NCBI GenBank assembly: GCA_949358305.1
Contig: OX442316.1
Coordinates: 12,214,001 to 12,278,000 of the forward strand
DNA from: Strigamia acuminata
Taxonomy: Eukaryota; Arthropoda; Chilopoda; Geophilomorpha; Linotaeniidae
Reading direction: 5' to 3'
Length of the DNA stretch: 64,000 nt
Positions 24,201 through 35,600 of this stretch are shown here, one piece after another (the stretch's first letter is position 1; each line of letters opens with the position of its first letter). Position numbers and translations under genes: made by a program. Under the pieces are notes generated by a model. The model saw nothing but the letters and a program-made list of their open reading frames with translations. It did not search any database and had not been told where the DNA came from.

Positions 24201-26700
24201 TCATTACGCACCATCAAACTAAAAAATGTATTACCAAACTTTTGTTTTAGTTTTTACTCGCGAGAAAATGTGAAAAAAACTTAGATTCTAAATTTTTATT
24301 GATTTCAAATACTTTCCCCATAGGAATAGCATGGAGGAACATTTCTGAAAACTTTTTAGACAACATTGTAAACATCGAAATAAATTTTTCCGGTTGATTT
24401 ATAAAGATTGATCATCTTTATCTAAAAAAAAAAAACAAAAAAAAAACTCTTCTGAAAAACCAATTTTTTTTTCTGTCCATTGAAATGAAAGGAAATTGTT
24501 CAATTTCCTTCATTTTTGGCAGCGAAACTTTTGGCTCGAAATGTTGTCCAATAATTAATAATTAAACCCATCGAGAATAATTGATTCGAGCACTTTAATA
24601 TTCGATTTCTCAATTGCGTTTAATCAATCTTCTAGAAACGAAACTACAAAATTCTTCAAATACCACCGTTTCCTCCTTCATCAAAATTAAAATCAATAAT
24701 TAATTAATCAAAACAACTCACTGATAACCTTTGAGCCCTCTTCGTCGCAAATAACGCACAAACAAATGTGCAAACGTTTACTCACGACTCGACCTTGGCA
24801 TTTACATTTTCCAAAAATGCTTCTCTTTCTCGACCATCGAGCACGAAACATTCACCTTCCGGATATCGTCTGCGTGTGTGCAATGTGCATCTACCTCCAA
24901 AGCACCTGCACTCGTGTCTTTGTACGTGGACACACTAATCGATTGATAACAACTGTATAAGTCCCTGGTGAGAAGTTTAAATATACATACATAACTAGTT
25001 TGAAACACGCGTAAACTTCCAACACTCGGTGCATTGTTTTCTATCACAATGCCGAGTTTATGGAACTATTTTCTTACGTTATCTCGCATTGACCGAGTCG
25101 GGTGTCGCTTGAAATGGGCGGAAATTGTTGCCCCGAATCACAAAGACATGATATGAGTGTTTTGAGCTGAATACAGATCTGCGTTTGCACAAAAGTACAC
25201 AAAAACGTGTTTTCCGTTTCTAAGGGGCGGGTGTAACACTGTTAATTTATTTATAGCCATATTTACAATATCATTAAAAAAATGTACACAATAAATAAAG
25301 AAATGAATGAAGAAATAAAAACTCACCTATTCTCTATTTCTTCTGAATAAAATTAAATAAAATCCACGAAACGACATTTACACGAGTACAAACATGAAAT
25401 CGTTATTAATATTTAATCCCAAATTTAATCCATGTTTATAAAAATAAAAGTGACAAGTATAAAACACGTTCGTGCGTTAATATTTAAACGCAAATGAGTC
25501 GTATAGTGTGCATGTATAATTAATAATCACGTGTTTTTAAACAAATTATTTTCTTCGTCCCCGCTGATATGTGGGGCCAGTAACCGGAGGTTAATGAACC
25601 GTGAGATGTAATTTAGACTTGGAAATATCTTGTTCTATAGTTTCCTTCCTTTCTATGTACCATTTATCGGATTTGTCGCTTGATTCCTACTGTCTCTTAA
25701 TCCTCAACAACCAAGAGAAGGACAAAAGCTCTCAAGTCTAATGAAAGGCTTAATGTAACGAATCGAAATTGTCTTAAACAAGAAAGCGAATGAAAGGATT
25801 ATTCGGCATACTCAACGTGCCAAACTTTGTTCCCAAAAATCACCACACCATATGTGTTAAATATTCCTCCAGAGAGCCGACAATTGCCAAGAATTTACTT
25901 CTTAAAATTTGATAAGAATTTTGCTCCACTATCTAAATTCTTTACATTTAGATTTTCGTCAAATTTGGCACTTTCCCACCAATTATCCGTTCGGGGTCTT
26001 TTTCACTTAGATTAATCTCTTGGCACAGGTCAGCATAACAAGAGATAACAAAGCGTACAATTAGTATTCTCATCATGCTTGTCCTTCATTCATTGGCTGA
26101 AATTCCAATTTCACATTTACTGGATTAAGCCACTAATCCTCCTTCTTGAAAAATGTTTTCCCTGCAATGCAGTGACGTTATGCGTGAAGTTATATGAGCT
26201 TCGGACAATTTGTCTCCACGTAAACCGCACCGCTACTCCTTACACATCTTCACACTCGACTACCTTAATTGGCTCGTCAAAAGCAATACCGCAACCGTCA
26301 TTTTTTTCCTTCTCCTTCTCCGTTTCTATGTCTTTTCATTTTTATTTTCATCCTCTTTCCTGGCGGCAAACAACCGGAACATTTCTTGTCATAAATCATA
26401 TTTCGATGTCTGAAACATCGCCGCTCATGTCACAATTCAAAAGCAGTTTTCAATTTATCAAAACCTAATTCGAATAATTGTCAGTAGTTCGCTCACTGCT
26501 GTTCAAAGTAAACCCACAATATTATTACCTTTCCATTAAATAGAAAGCAACAAACAAACCACACAAAAAACCATTTGCTTTTGATGATCCCTTTCACGAA
26601 AACAACAAACAAGGGCCATCAAATTGATTAATCTAAACAAATATAGCAAATAGATCACACTAAAATAACTATTAAATCAATTTCTTCATGCACTCACCAG
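21238..26700. other. Gene-poor intronic stretch
   Basis: No supported gene or element. The frames of 60-130 codons here lack motifs and codon bias; 26079-26468 plus is T/C-rich and reads as a hydrophobic/serine mix typical of chance frames. Confidence 0.5.
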
Positions 26701-26705
26701 TAATC

Positions 26706-27009
26706 TGTTGCGGCAGCAACTCGTTATTTGTTGGGAGTTTGATTGAAATAGTTTTAGAAAGCCAAATGGATGTGATTTCACTGGATTTTACCGGTGACAA
26801 AAAAGACACGTACACACTCACAGAATTACATCTGGACAGTGAACTTTATTTTTATGACAGGAAACCAAGCCAACCAACTTTTCCCCCTCTAAAAGTCATA
26901 AACTCCTCGTTTTACATTGGGGTCACCAAAGTGACCTTCTAGCGACCAAACATGGCGTCACTTGCTATTTACTCCCAATTTATGTCCCCTTTGAAATTCA
27001 GTTTCAACA
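26706..27009 (-). repeat. 3' LTR of the BEL/Pao element
   Basis: 304 bp, identical to the copy at 32323-32626. The polyprotein frame runs into it, with its stop at 26969-26971. Confidence 0.95.
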
Positions 27010-30000
27010 GTCCCCCCGTCCCCGGGGGGGGGGGGGGGGGGTGGACCTCCGTTTCCACTTCGAGATGACACAGTCGTTGGATGGGTCTTCTCATGGTTGT
27101 TCCATTTGCGAGTTTCAACTCACATGACCGAATCTTCCCGTCACGTCCGGTTTTAGTTGACACAACGCGTCCGTATTTCCAGGTTAACCGCGGTCGGTTT
27201 TGGTCCTCGATCAGCACGACATCTCCACTTTTGAATTTGAAATTGTTCGAATTTCCTCGGTGTTGTTTTAATTCCACCAAGTATTCCTTAGTCCATCGGT
27301 TCCAAAAAAGTTGTAGCAAGTTTTGACGATGTTTCCAGGCTCTCAGGATCTCATCTTTTCGGCCTGGAACGACCGAGAACTTTGGTAGAGTCGGCAAATA
27401 CGTCAAACGCTTTCCTACTAAGAAATGTGAAGGTGTTAAGGGCGGGTGTTCGCTCGGATCGTCGTAAACGTAGGTCAGTGGTCGGGAATTAACCACTGCC
27501 TCGACTTCAGCCAATATCGTCGCGAGTCCCTCGAAATCAAGCGCATTCTTCCCGATGGTTTTCTTAAGGGCGAGCTTCACAGAACGAACCATTCGCTCCC
27601 AAAACCCCCCCCACCAAGGTGCGTTTTCAACAATGTATTTCCACGTTATGTTCCTCATGGTCAGGAAACCCTGGAATTGTTCCTGTGACAAACTTGATAA
27701 AAATATGTTAAGTTCCTTTTCAGTTCTTTTAAATGTCTTTGCATTGTCAGAATAAATTGTTTTTGGAATTCCCCTTTTGCAAATAAATCGTTTCATCGAG
27801 TCTATAAATCGGTCTGTTGACAAGTTTGAGACCAACTCGAGATGAACTGCCCTCGTAACTGCACATGTGAACAAAGCGATGTATGTTTTGGCTCCCACTT
27901 TTGTGTAAAGGGGGCCGGCAAAGTCAACACCACAAATCTCGAATGGTTCACAGGGCGAGACACGATCCATAGGTAACAAACCCCATTTTTCTCTCGCTAA
28001 ACGTCCCTGTGCTTTCCTGCATGTCACACACTTGTTGAGCACGCACTTAATCGTTTTTCTTGCTCGCGATATCCAGAATTTCTCGCGAAAACTGGCCAAC
28101 GTATCTGCGAGTCCACCGTGTAATGTTTTCTCGTGCTCGTCACGTATTATGAGTCTGGTAAGTGGATGTGCATGAGGAATGATGTAGGGTTCACGAACGT
28201 CTCGAGTCAGGTCTGCTAACGCCCACCGGTGTGTCGCTCGAATAATGCCGTTTTCATCTAAAATGGGTGAAAGTTTATATATCAATGAAGTTTTTTCTAA
28301 CAATTTCCCCTCGTGTAGTCGTTTGTTTTCTTCTTTAAAGTTGGTTTGTTGTAGATACTTCACCCAATATTGTTCGCTTGTTTGTAATTCTTCATTTGTG
28401 ATCGCGTCTCCGTTTTTACGTTTTGTTTTTAAGTTTGTGAGGTATCGGAAAACCCACGCGGTCACTCGTTTCAATTTCTCCCACGAACTGAAGCGGTTGT
28501 AATCGATTTCAGGAACTGTGATCTCCATTTGTGTTGCGCTCACGACGATCTTGTCTTCTTCCTCGATCTGCTGTGTTGATTCGACTTCTTGTGGCCATGT
28601 GGACTCATCTTGGGTCAGCCAGGAAGGTCCTTTCATCCACATCGTGTCGTTGGTAAGTTCGCTCACGTTCACCCCTCGCGTCACCAAATCTGCCGGGTTG
28701 TCTTTTCCTGGGCAGTGTCTCCAGTCTTCCTTTTTGATGACTTCTCCAATCTCGCGAACTCGGTTGTGGACGAACGTCACCGGTCGATTCTTTGGTTCAC
28801 GTAGCCAGTGCAGGACTATTTTCGAATCAGTCCACACGGTGAACTTGTCGCATCCAAGAGTCGACTGAAGTGTTGGTATCAGTCGTGCTGCTAACAATGC
28901 GCCCATGAGCTCCAGTTTTGGTAGTGTTAGCTCTTTTAATGGCGCCACTCTGCACTTAGAAATGATAAAATCAACGTTAACACACTTTGTTTTTGAATCC
29001 AGCACTCGAGCATAGGCTACTACGCCATATGCTCGCGGGCTGGCATCACAGAAAATGTGAATCCTTTTTTCAACGCAAATTCCTCCCCAGTTTAATAATT
29101 TTCTACTAAATTTTAAATTTTCCAAGTATGGTATTTGTACATACCAGTTTTCCCACGATTTTTTCACACTTTCTGGAATTGGTGTATCCCAACCAACATT
29201 TAATTTCCATAACTCTTGAAATATAATTTTAGCGGTGACCACAAAGGGATTAGCAAATCCCAATGGGTCAAACACCATTGCTGTTACTTTAATTATAAAC
29301 CGTTTAGTGTACTTAGTGAATTTTACTTCATTAAGTAATTCTGAAATATCTAGACTCAATTCGTCCGTTTCAGTTTCCCACCTCACCCCCAAAACTTTAG
29401 TTTCTGTTTGGGAAACCAATTCGGCACAGGTCGGGTCATCTTTTATAAATTCTTCTCTTAGTTTGATACAGTTAGTCTTCCATTTAGTTAAGTTCATATT
29501 AGCCTCACTGAGAATGTTTTTACTTTCGTGATACACTTGAATTGCCTCAGTTACCTCGTTCAAACTCGTAATGAAATCGTCCACGTACAAATCATCGTTT
29601 AAGCGTTGACAGGTGTTTGGATTCTCTTCCTCGTATTCTTCTACGTGGTGTTTTACTGTTGCTCCCAGCAAAAACGGACTTGGTTTTGAGCCAAATAATA
29701 CTCGTGTCTGACGCAGTTCGACAATCTTCACGGATTCACTGCCATCCCACCCGTCCTCCAACCAAAAAAATCGTGTTACGTCACGTTCCTTCATCTTCAG
29801 CCAAATACGGTGGAAAGCCTTTTCAATGTCTCCGAGCATCCCGATTATTCCTGTTCTAAATTTCAAGAGAATGTTAACAAGTTTTGGCAATAAATTTGGT
29901 CCCTTGCACAAACAATCGTTTAAAGAATAACAGCCCTTTTCATGTGACGACGCATCATATACAATCCGGAGTTTTGTGGTTGCGCGAGATTCATCGATAA

Positions 30001-32269
30001 CTGGACGGTGTGGGATGTAGTAAATCGGGTGGTCCCTGTTGTTGTCCGTACTTGGGATCTTCTCCACGATTCCCGTCCTCAATTGTTCGTCAATTACGCT
30101 CTTGTATTGGAGATATAACTTGGGGTTTTTTCTAAATTTATTTACCAAGGCCCAAAATCTTCGTTTTGCTTGTTCTCGGTTGTCGTCTAGTTCTTGGGGA
30201 TTTATTTTCCAGGGCAGGCTGACCTCGTAATGGTCGTCAACCCATTCGATCTCCTTTTCGAAATTCTCAATCGTTTTTTGTTCGTCCTCGTTTTGGTCAA
30301 CCATAGTCTCGTGTTTGATCCCAATCGATTCGAGGTTCCAGAAGCGTTCTAGGAGTTCAGCATTATTGTCAATTATTTCTACTTTGTTTACCCGAACAAT
30401 GGAAGAAACAACGGTTTGGTTCTCCCCAGATGAGCCATGCAACGTCCAGCCAAATATAGTCTCGATGGCCATCAAATTCGTATCGATTCTCTCCTGTCGT
30501 CCTGTAGTTACACGCCAAAAGTTGTCTACCCCGATGAGTATGGCGATTCCGTCGTCCATTCGTGTATTGTTATCGTACGTCAATCGAATGTTTCGCTTCT
30601 TTAACTCGTCCAAAATTTTCGTGTCGGGTTTCGTCTTCATTGACTGCATGATCCACGGTGATTCGAGCGCTTCTAATTCCAAACTACAAGTAGTGTCATG
30701 ACAATTATTCAAATTCAATTTTAATATTCTGCGTTTGGTAGTTTTCGGTTCAATTTCTCCGAATGTTAGCAGAGTAATATCTTGTTCTCCCGTCTGTTTT
30801 AATCCCAATTCGCTGGCCAATTTTTCAGTCACGAAACTTTTTTGCGACCCGCCATCCAAAAAACATTGAACCTTCTTTCTCTTCGTGTGTCCTTCAACCT
30901 CGACCATCAGGAGCTGCAAAAACAAGGTTGATTCCATGCCCACGCCACTCGCAACAGATGTTATTGTTGTGACTTCGTTTGGTTTCGTCACTTCTTTTGG
31001 TTTCGTGGCTTCCGTATCGCACAAATATGTGTGATGACTCTTTTCGCATTTTTTACATCTAAACCTAGTTTTGCATTTAGATGCGATGTGTCCTTCCTTT
31101 AGGCAGCGGTAACATCGCCTCGATTTCAAACAGGCGGCTTTTCGTTCTGGAACAGTCAAAGGACAGTCTGGGCTTGTGTGCTCTTCCTTTTGGCAAAAGG
31201 TGCACTTGTAGACGAAAGTTGACAACGCCGAAGCGGAGCCATTTGGGTTAGGTTTGGAATTTAATTTTTTCGTTACCTCCTCCATTTTCTTGACGGTGGG
31301 CTCCCTCTTCTCCATTATCGTGGTTTTATTCTTTATCGCGCTCGTCCTCTCTCGCATCTCGATCTCAAAACGGAAAAAACTTAGAAATTCCTTAACTGAC
31401 CATGGCAAATCTCCTCGAGGGCGTGTGAAGTCGTGTTGGAGTGAGTCCGGAGTTGCTCGTGTCAAAATCGGATACAAGAGTGAGCCAAATGTCGTCGCCT
31501 CCACTCCCAAATTTTCCAGGCTTTTCACGTGTAGATCGCAAAAGTCGTATAATTTCCGCATCGCAGCAATATCGTCACTATTTTTCACTGGTTCGATCTC
31601 CAAAAATTTCTGCATGTGAGCGTTGATTATTAATTCTTTCTTACCGAATCTGGTCGTTAGCAAGCCGATCGCTGTATCGTAGTTTGCATCGGTCACGGTG
31701 AGACCGCTTATTGCGTTGGCTGCCAAACCTTCCACTAGTGATCTCAAATAAACAAATTTTGCGGTTTTGGGTAAAGCGAGATTATTATGTACACTCAGCT
31801 GAAAGTTCGCCCAGAAATCGGTCCATGTTTCTGGAGTTCCTTGAAACTTGACGATTTCTAACTTTGGTAATTTCATATTACTGTATTGCTGGTTCAAATT
31901 CAGTACGAGTGGGTCCGGGTTGGGGTTCGGGTTGGGCGGTGGAATTAACGGTGGTACTTGCGTTTTTATCAAAGCTAACTCCTTCAGAGTCAGTTCCAAT
32001 CGAGTGTTTGCGGCAATTAACTCGTCTTGAAAATCCTCGACCTCCGTCGTATCGTTTGCGACTTCGTTTATGTCGGTTATTCCGTCGGTCACGAGGATAT
32101 CTAGTTTGTCAATCTTCGTCCATTTCGAACGCATCTGTGCCTGGATGCACAGGAGTTTGGCTTCATCCAACGGATCCGCTTTTAACTCGTTCCTCAACGT
32201 GTTGAACAGCGCTCGAATATTTGCCCTCATTGCATCTCTTTGTGTGCGGTTTCTTTCCAACTCATCCAT
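26969..32269 (-). CDS. BEL/Pao gag-pol polyprotein
   Basis: This is 1,766 residues, intact. The N-terminal third is a gag-like region of the DUF1759 kind. Cys-rich knuckles follow at about 355-410 (CTFCQKEEHTSPDC, then CYRCLKEGHIASKC). An aspartic protease has LDGGSQ at about 467. Reverse transcriptase has YVDD at about 894, RNase H has FCDAS at about 1070, the integrase zinc finger (HGGL to CVTCRK) lies at about 1383, and the DDE core follows with VDFAGP and SDNAKTF (about 1506). YVDD and DGGS are usual for BEL/Pao, unlike the YIDD/DTGA of gypsy. The C-terminus has a proline run encoded by a homopolymer of 18 C (27024-27041 on the plus strand as G) and ends inside the 3' LTR. Confidence 0.96.
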   Translation of the reverse strand: MDELERNRTQRDAMRANIRALFNTLRNELKADPLDEAKLLCIQAQMRSKWTKIDKLDILVTDGITDINEVANDTTEVEDFQDELIAANTRLELTLKELALIKTQVPPLIPPPNPNPNPDPLVLNLNQQYSNMKLPKLEIVKFQGTPETWTDFWANFQLSVHNNLALPKTAKFVYLRSLVEGLAANAISGLTVTDANYDTAIGLLTTRFGKKELIINAHMQKFLEIEPVKNSDDIAAMRKLYDFCDLHVKSLENLGVEATTFGSLLYPILTRATPDSLQHDFTRPRGDLPWSVKEFLSFFRFEIEMRERTSAIKNKTTIMEKREPTVKKMEEVTKKLNSKPNPNGSASALSTFVYKCTFCQKEEHTSPDCPLTVPERKAACLKSRRCYRCLKEGHIASKCKTRFRCKKCEKSHHTYLCDTEATKPKEVTKPNEVTTITSVASGVGMESTLFLQLLMVEVEGHTKRKKVQCFLDGGSQKSFVTEKLASELGLKQTGEQDITLLTFGEIEPKTTKRRILKLNLNNCHDTTCSLELEALESPWIMQSMKTKPDTKILDELKKRNIRLTYDNNTRMDDGIAILIGVDNFWRVTTGRQERIDTNLMAIETIFGWTLHGSSGENQTVVSSIVRVNKVEIIDNNAELLERFWNLESIGIKHETMVDQNEDEQKTIENFEKEIEWVDDHYEVSLPWKINPQELDDNREQAKRRFWALVNKFRKNPKLYLQYKSVIDEQLRTGIVEKIPSTDNNRDHPIYYIPHRPVIDESRATTKLRIVYDASSHEKGCYSLNDCLCKGPNLLPKLVNILLKFRTGIIGMLGDIEKAFHRIWLKMKERDVTRFFWLEDGWDGSESVKIVELRQTRVLFGSKPSPFLLGATVKHHVEEYEEENPNTCQRLNDDLYVDDFITSLNEVTEAIQVYHESKNILSEANMNLTKWKTNCIKLREEFIKDDPTCAELVSQTETKVLGVRWETETDELSLDISELLNEVKFTKYTKRFIIKVTAMVFDPLGFANPFVVTAKIIFQELWKLNVGWDTPIPESVKKSWENWYVQIPYLENLKFSRKLLNWGGICVEKRIHIFCDASPRAYGVVAYARVLDSKTKCVNVDFIISKCRVAPLKELTLPKLELMGALLAARLIPTLQSTLGCDKFTVWTDSKIVLHWLREPKNRPVTFVHNRVREIGEVIKKEDWRHCPGKDNPADLVTRGVNVSELTNDTMWMKGPSWLTQDESTWPQEVESTQQIEEEDKIVVSATQMEITVPEIDYNRFSSWEKLKRVTAWVFRYLTNLKTKRKNGDAITNEELQTSEQYWVKYLQQTNFKEENKRLHEGKLLEKTSLIYKLSPILDENGIIRATHRWALADLTRDVREPYIIPHAHPLTRLIIRDEHEKTLHGGLADTLASFREKFWISRARKTIKCVLNKCVTCRKAQGRLAREKWGLLPMDRVSPCEPFEICGVDFAGPLYTKVGAKTYIALFTCAVTRAVHLELVSNLSTDRFIDSMKRFICKRGIPKTIYSDNAKTFKRTEKELNIFLSSLSQEQFQGFLTMRNITWKYIVENAPWWGGFWERMVRSVKLALKKTIGKNALDFEGLATILAEVEAVVNSRPLTYVYDDPSEHPPLTPSHFLVGKRLTYLPTLPKFSVVPGRKDEILRAWKHRQNLLQLFWNRWTKEYLVELKQHRGNSNNFKFKSGDVVLIEDQNRPRLTWKYGRVVSTKTGRDGKIRSCELKLANGTTMRRPIQRLCHLEVETEVHPPPPPPGTGGLLKLNFKGDINWE
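27010..27023 (-). other. Polypurine tract of the BEL/Pao element
   Basis: On the element strand a purine-rich GGGGACGGGGGGAC lies directly before the 3' LTR, the position where second-strand synthesis is primed. It sits next to the homopolymer run of 18 bases. Confidence 0.7.
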
Positions 32270-32302
32270 TCCTCGTAATTTCCTTGGTTATTTCTCGAAT
32301 TT

Positions 32303-32320
32303 TCCCGGGTTTCGGCACCA
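32303..32320 (-). other. Primer binding site, matching the 3' end of tRNA-Phe
   Basis: The plus strand here reads TCCCGGGTTTCGGCACCA, which is the 3' end expected of animal tRNA-Phe (acceptor GCCGAAA paired with TTTCGGC, then A-CCA). The element strand is its complement. It starts two bases inside the 5' LTR, as in LTR elements. The tRNA identity rests on remembered tRNA-Phe sequence. Confidence 0.85.
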
Positions 32321-32322
32321 AA

Positions 32323-32626
32323 TGTTGCGGCAGCAACTCGTTATTTGTTGGGAGTTTGATTGAAATAGTTTTAGAAAGCCAAATGGATGTGATTTCACTG
32401 GATTTTACCGGTGACAAAAAAGACACGTACACACTCACAGAATTACATCTGGACAGTGAACTTTATTTTTATGACAGGAAACCAAGCCAACCAACTTTTC
32501 CCCCTCTAAAAGTCATAAACTCCTCGTTTTACATTGGGGTCACCAAAGTGACCTTCTAGCGACCAAACATGGCGTCACTTGCTATTTACTCCCAATTTAT
32601 GTCCCCTTTGAAATTCAGTTTCAACA
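32323..32626 (-). repeat. 5' LTR of the BEL/Pao element
   Basis: 304 bp, identical to the 3' LTR. It carries the promoter of the element on the minus strand. Confidence 0.95.
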
Positions 32627-32631
32627 TAATC

Positions 32632-35600
32632 CTCTCACCGGATCTCTGTACAGTGTTTATGCTAAATGTGTGTTTTTTTTTTTTAATTTCTTGTATACGA
32701 TTTGCAGACTGTATAAGTTTAATAAATTAGGTTTATGCTGAGAGTGAGAATTAACGCATCTCTAGAGCTTTCAAAAGTTTTTTATGCCGCTCTTGAGCTT
32801 CGGCTTTGCTGCTTAGCATATTTCTAACGCATGATTTAAATAAATCGAAATGCGCACATTATTCATTTTTAAGTTCCGGCTTGAATTTTTCAATTTGTAC
32901 AGACAGTCCGCCATTTTTTTCCAATGTTGTTTGGAGGCAAACAGAAGTATTTGATTTCCTTAATGAGTGATGAGATTCTAGGAAGAAGGCTTAAGATTTT
33001 AATTAAATAACTCTAAACCACAACATTGTAAAAATTAAGGATATCAGATTGAATGCCAACAATTTTTCTCAAGATAAAGAGAAAAATCATTAATCAAACG
33101 TGTCACATTATGCTCAATTGCATAAGTAATTTCGAATTTCCCCTCGTTTGTTCGTATATGACTCAAACTCAGTCTGCAAATGGTGGCAAAAACAATTCGG
33201 TTTATTTAGTACGCCATAATTGATCACGCGATTCCAATTACCTGTATCAGATGTAGTTACCAGTCTACCGTATTCGTATCGACCGACAAACTGCTATTGA
33301 GTTTTTATTTTGTCACCCAATCAGCGATTAGCAGAATATTTCATGCAAATGGTGTCATTATGTGATAACATCAACAACAAAAAAATGGTGGTACTAACAC
33401 GTGTCATGATGGAGAAATTTTTAGACATTTTAACTCGTGATTATGTCACCCAGGGCACTGCGTCTAGGTCTAATAAAAGCAGCAATCAATCGTGGGTGAT
33501 GAGTTAATTGACTGCCGCTCACTTTAGCGAGCTATAAAACTTTTAACAGAACAAAGAATCTTTTGGCCAAATGTTGTGCCATCATCTCGCAACTTTACCT
33601 CTAACTACGACTTGTCAGATTAAAGGATTCTATTTTTGACAGCTCTAACGTACTTAGATGGAAATTGAAAATCCCCTTTTGCTTCTCCAATACAGTTATC
33701 TTCCTAAAACAACAGTATCAATTATAAATGACAAATACATTGCACATAAGATCACAAAATCTAACTTTCGTAATTAAAGAAAAAAAATATTGCACAAACA
33801 ATAAAACAAATCACAATTTTAATATTATTTCTAAAGAAAAAAATTTTTTTTTTAAAAAAAGAACCTAAAATCTTCAACGAACAAAAAAAAATCTAATCCT
33901 ACAAGGTTTAAGTCTTTTTTTAATCAAAAAAATTTCTATATAGATACAAAAAAAAAAAAAAAAAAAAAAAAAAACTTTATTTTTATATAAAAAAAAATAA
34001 ATTGCAAGATGTAATGCTCGTCAACTTTAAGGACAAGAAATATAAAAAATTAAACAGACATTACCTACATAAAAAGAATAACTAATAAATAAATTGATTA
34101 TGTCGCTATTCATTACGAAATCAATAAATGTGTTGCAAGTCGCAACAGCGTTATAGTGTGCAATAAAACGCCGTAAACAAACCCTTAATGTGGGCACTAT
34201 TTTTTAAAAAGGTGTTATGCCAGTATATAAATGAGTGGAAGAAACCTGTGGCCGTGTAATGTCACTATTGGATTTGCTTGTGACAGCTGTGCGAAGAGGA
34301 GCATTACATAATGGATAGCGTAAAAGGTGGTCTAGAGAAAAACAAGAGAAGTTACTCGGGGATCCATTCAGCTTATTTTACGTGCGGATGACTAATGGTG
34401 GATCGGGGTGTGGCACTTACTGTATTTTTATGCCGATGCATTTTTAATCAGGGTTAGTCACTCGCCTGGCAATGTTTGCAAGTTGACACAGCGGCTTTTG
34501 TCCCGTTTTTTTCCAGACAAAACATAAATAAATTAATGACCTCAACTTTAAATTGATGATTATTAGGTTTAGAATTTATTTCACTGGTTAGGAGAAAAGA
34601 AAAAGTTAAATCAACTTGACAATCTTGACGAGAATGGAAAATAATGATCGTGTTTTCATCGCAGTTTTTTTTTTCTTTCTTTTATTCTTTCAATTTCACA
34701 TTTTCCATTTTGGCGCTTCACGGCACAACATATAATTCCACATTTCTCCGGAAAAAGTCTATTTTATTCTGCATTTTTTCATTCTTTCATTTTTTTTTAA
34801 CAGCTGAACTTCCTCCAACTTTTTCCCCTTTCTCTACAATTGACTCCCATTGAGATGCAGAATCTACTGTATTTACGATAAATGCTATTTGATGGAACGA
34901 CGCCTTTACCCAGTATATGTGGGCACACAAAAGAGAAAAATATAAAATCAAAACAACTCCAGGGCTGGATATGCATTTCAAAACCTTGCCAAACGGCTTA
35001 TACGAACTCGGGGACGTATTAAAAACGCATCTCTAATACAGTAGTGCTTAAAGATTGAGTACAAAACATACAAGGAGGAAGCACTCTGCCAAATAAGCTT
35101 GGCAAGAGCGCTTGTCCTTGTTTTCAGTCACAAAAACAGGCCCAATGATTAATCTAAATCTAAAAATTGTCGAAAAAACGACGAACATTCAAACAAATCC
35201 ACTAAACATCAAAAAAACACACTTTTATATATAGTTTAAATTAAAAAAAAAAAAACAATTTCTCCGCAGTAAATTACTCAGAAAAATATATCCATTGTTC
35301 TCACACAAAAAGCAGTAACTCACGTGCCACGACATCATCTACTCATCTAGTTTAATTAGTCAAAAGAAAATTGCAACTGTCACATTAATTTTGTAAGCAG
35401 ACGAGACAAGAAAACGTAAGAAAATTAAATATTACTTCACGGAGCAAAAAGGCAGAGAGCACTGTTAGTAAACTGTCATTTACCTACCGCCAGGTCCGCC
35501 AGGACCCCTAGAGACGAGAGACCGAGCCGACCGTTACGACGCGATGCGCACATCCAGCGATTTGTCACTAAAACGCCACATTTAACACTGTCCAGACCTG

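Larger units (their letters stand above)
26706..32626 (-). mobile_element. Full-length BEL/Pao LTR retrotransposon, recent insertion
   Basis: The element is 5,921 bp long and reads on the minus strand. Two 304-bp LTRs (26706-27009 and 32323-32626) are identical base for base by eye and begin TGTTG and end CAACA. The flanks carry a 5-bp target duplication, TAATC (26701-26705 and 32627-32631). One intact 1,766-codon frame holds gag, protease, reverse transcriptase, RNase H and integrase in BEL/Pao order; no envelope gene is present. The primer site and polypurine tract are both in place. Intact frame plus identical LTRs mean a young, possibly still mobile copy. It lies antisense to the host gene's intron. 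Confidence 0.96.

Noticed and set aside
26688-26942. 84-codon plus-strand frame in the LTR, seen twice (also at 32221-32559)
   Set aside because: It is the reverse strand of the identical LTRs; no motif.
28245-30701. Several plus-strand frames of 80-130 codons opposite the retrotransposon frame
   Set aside because: Shadows of the long minus-strand polyprotein.
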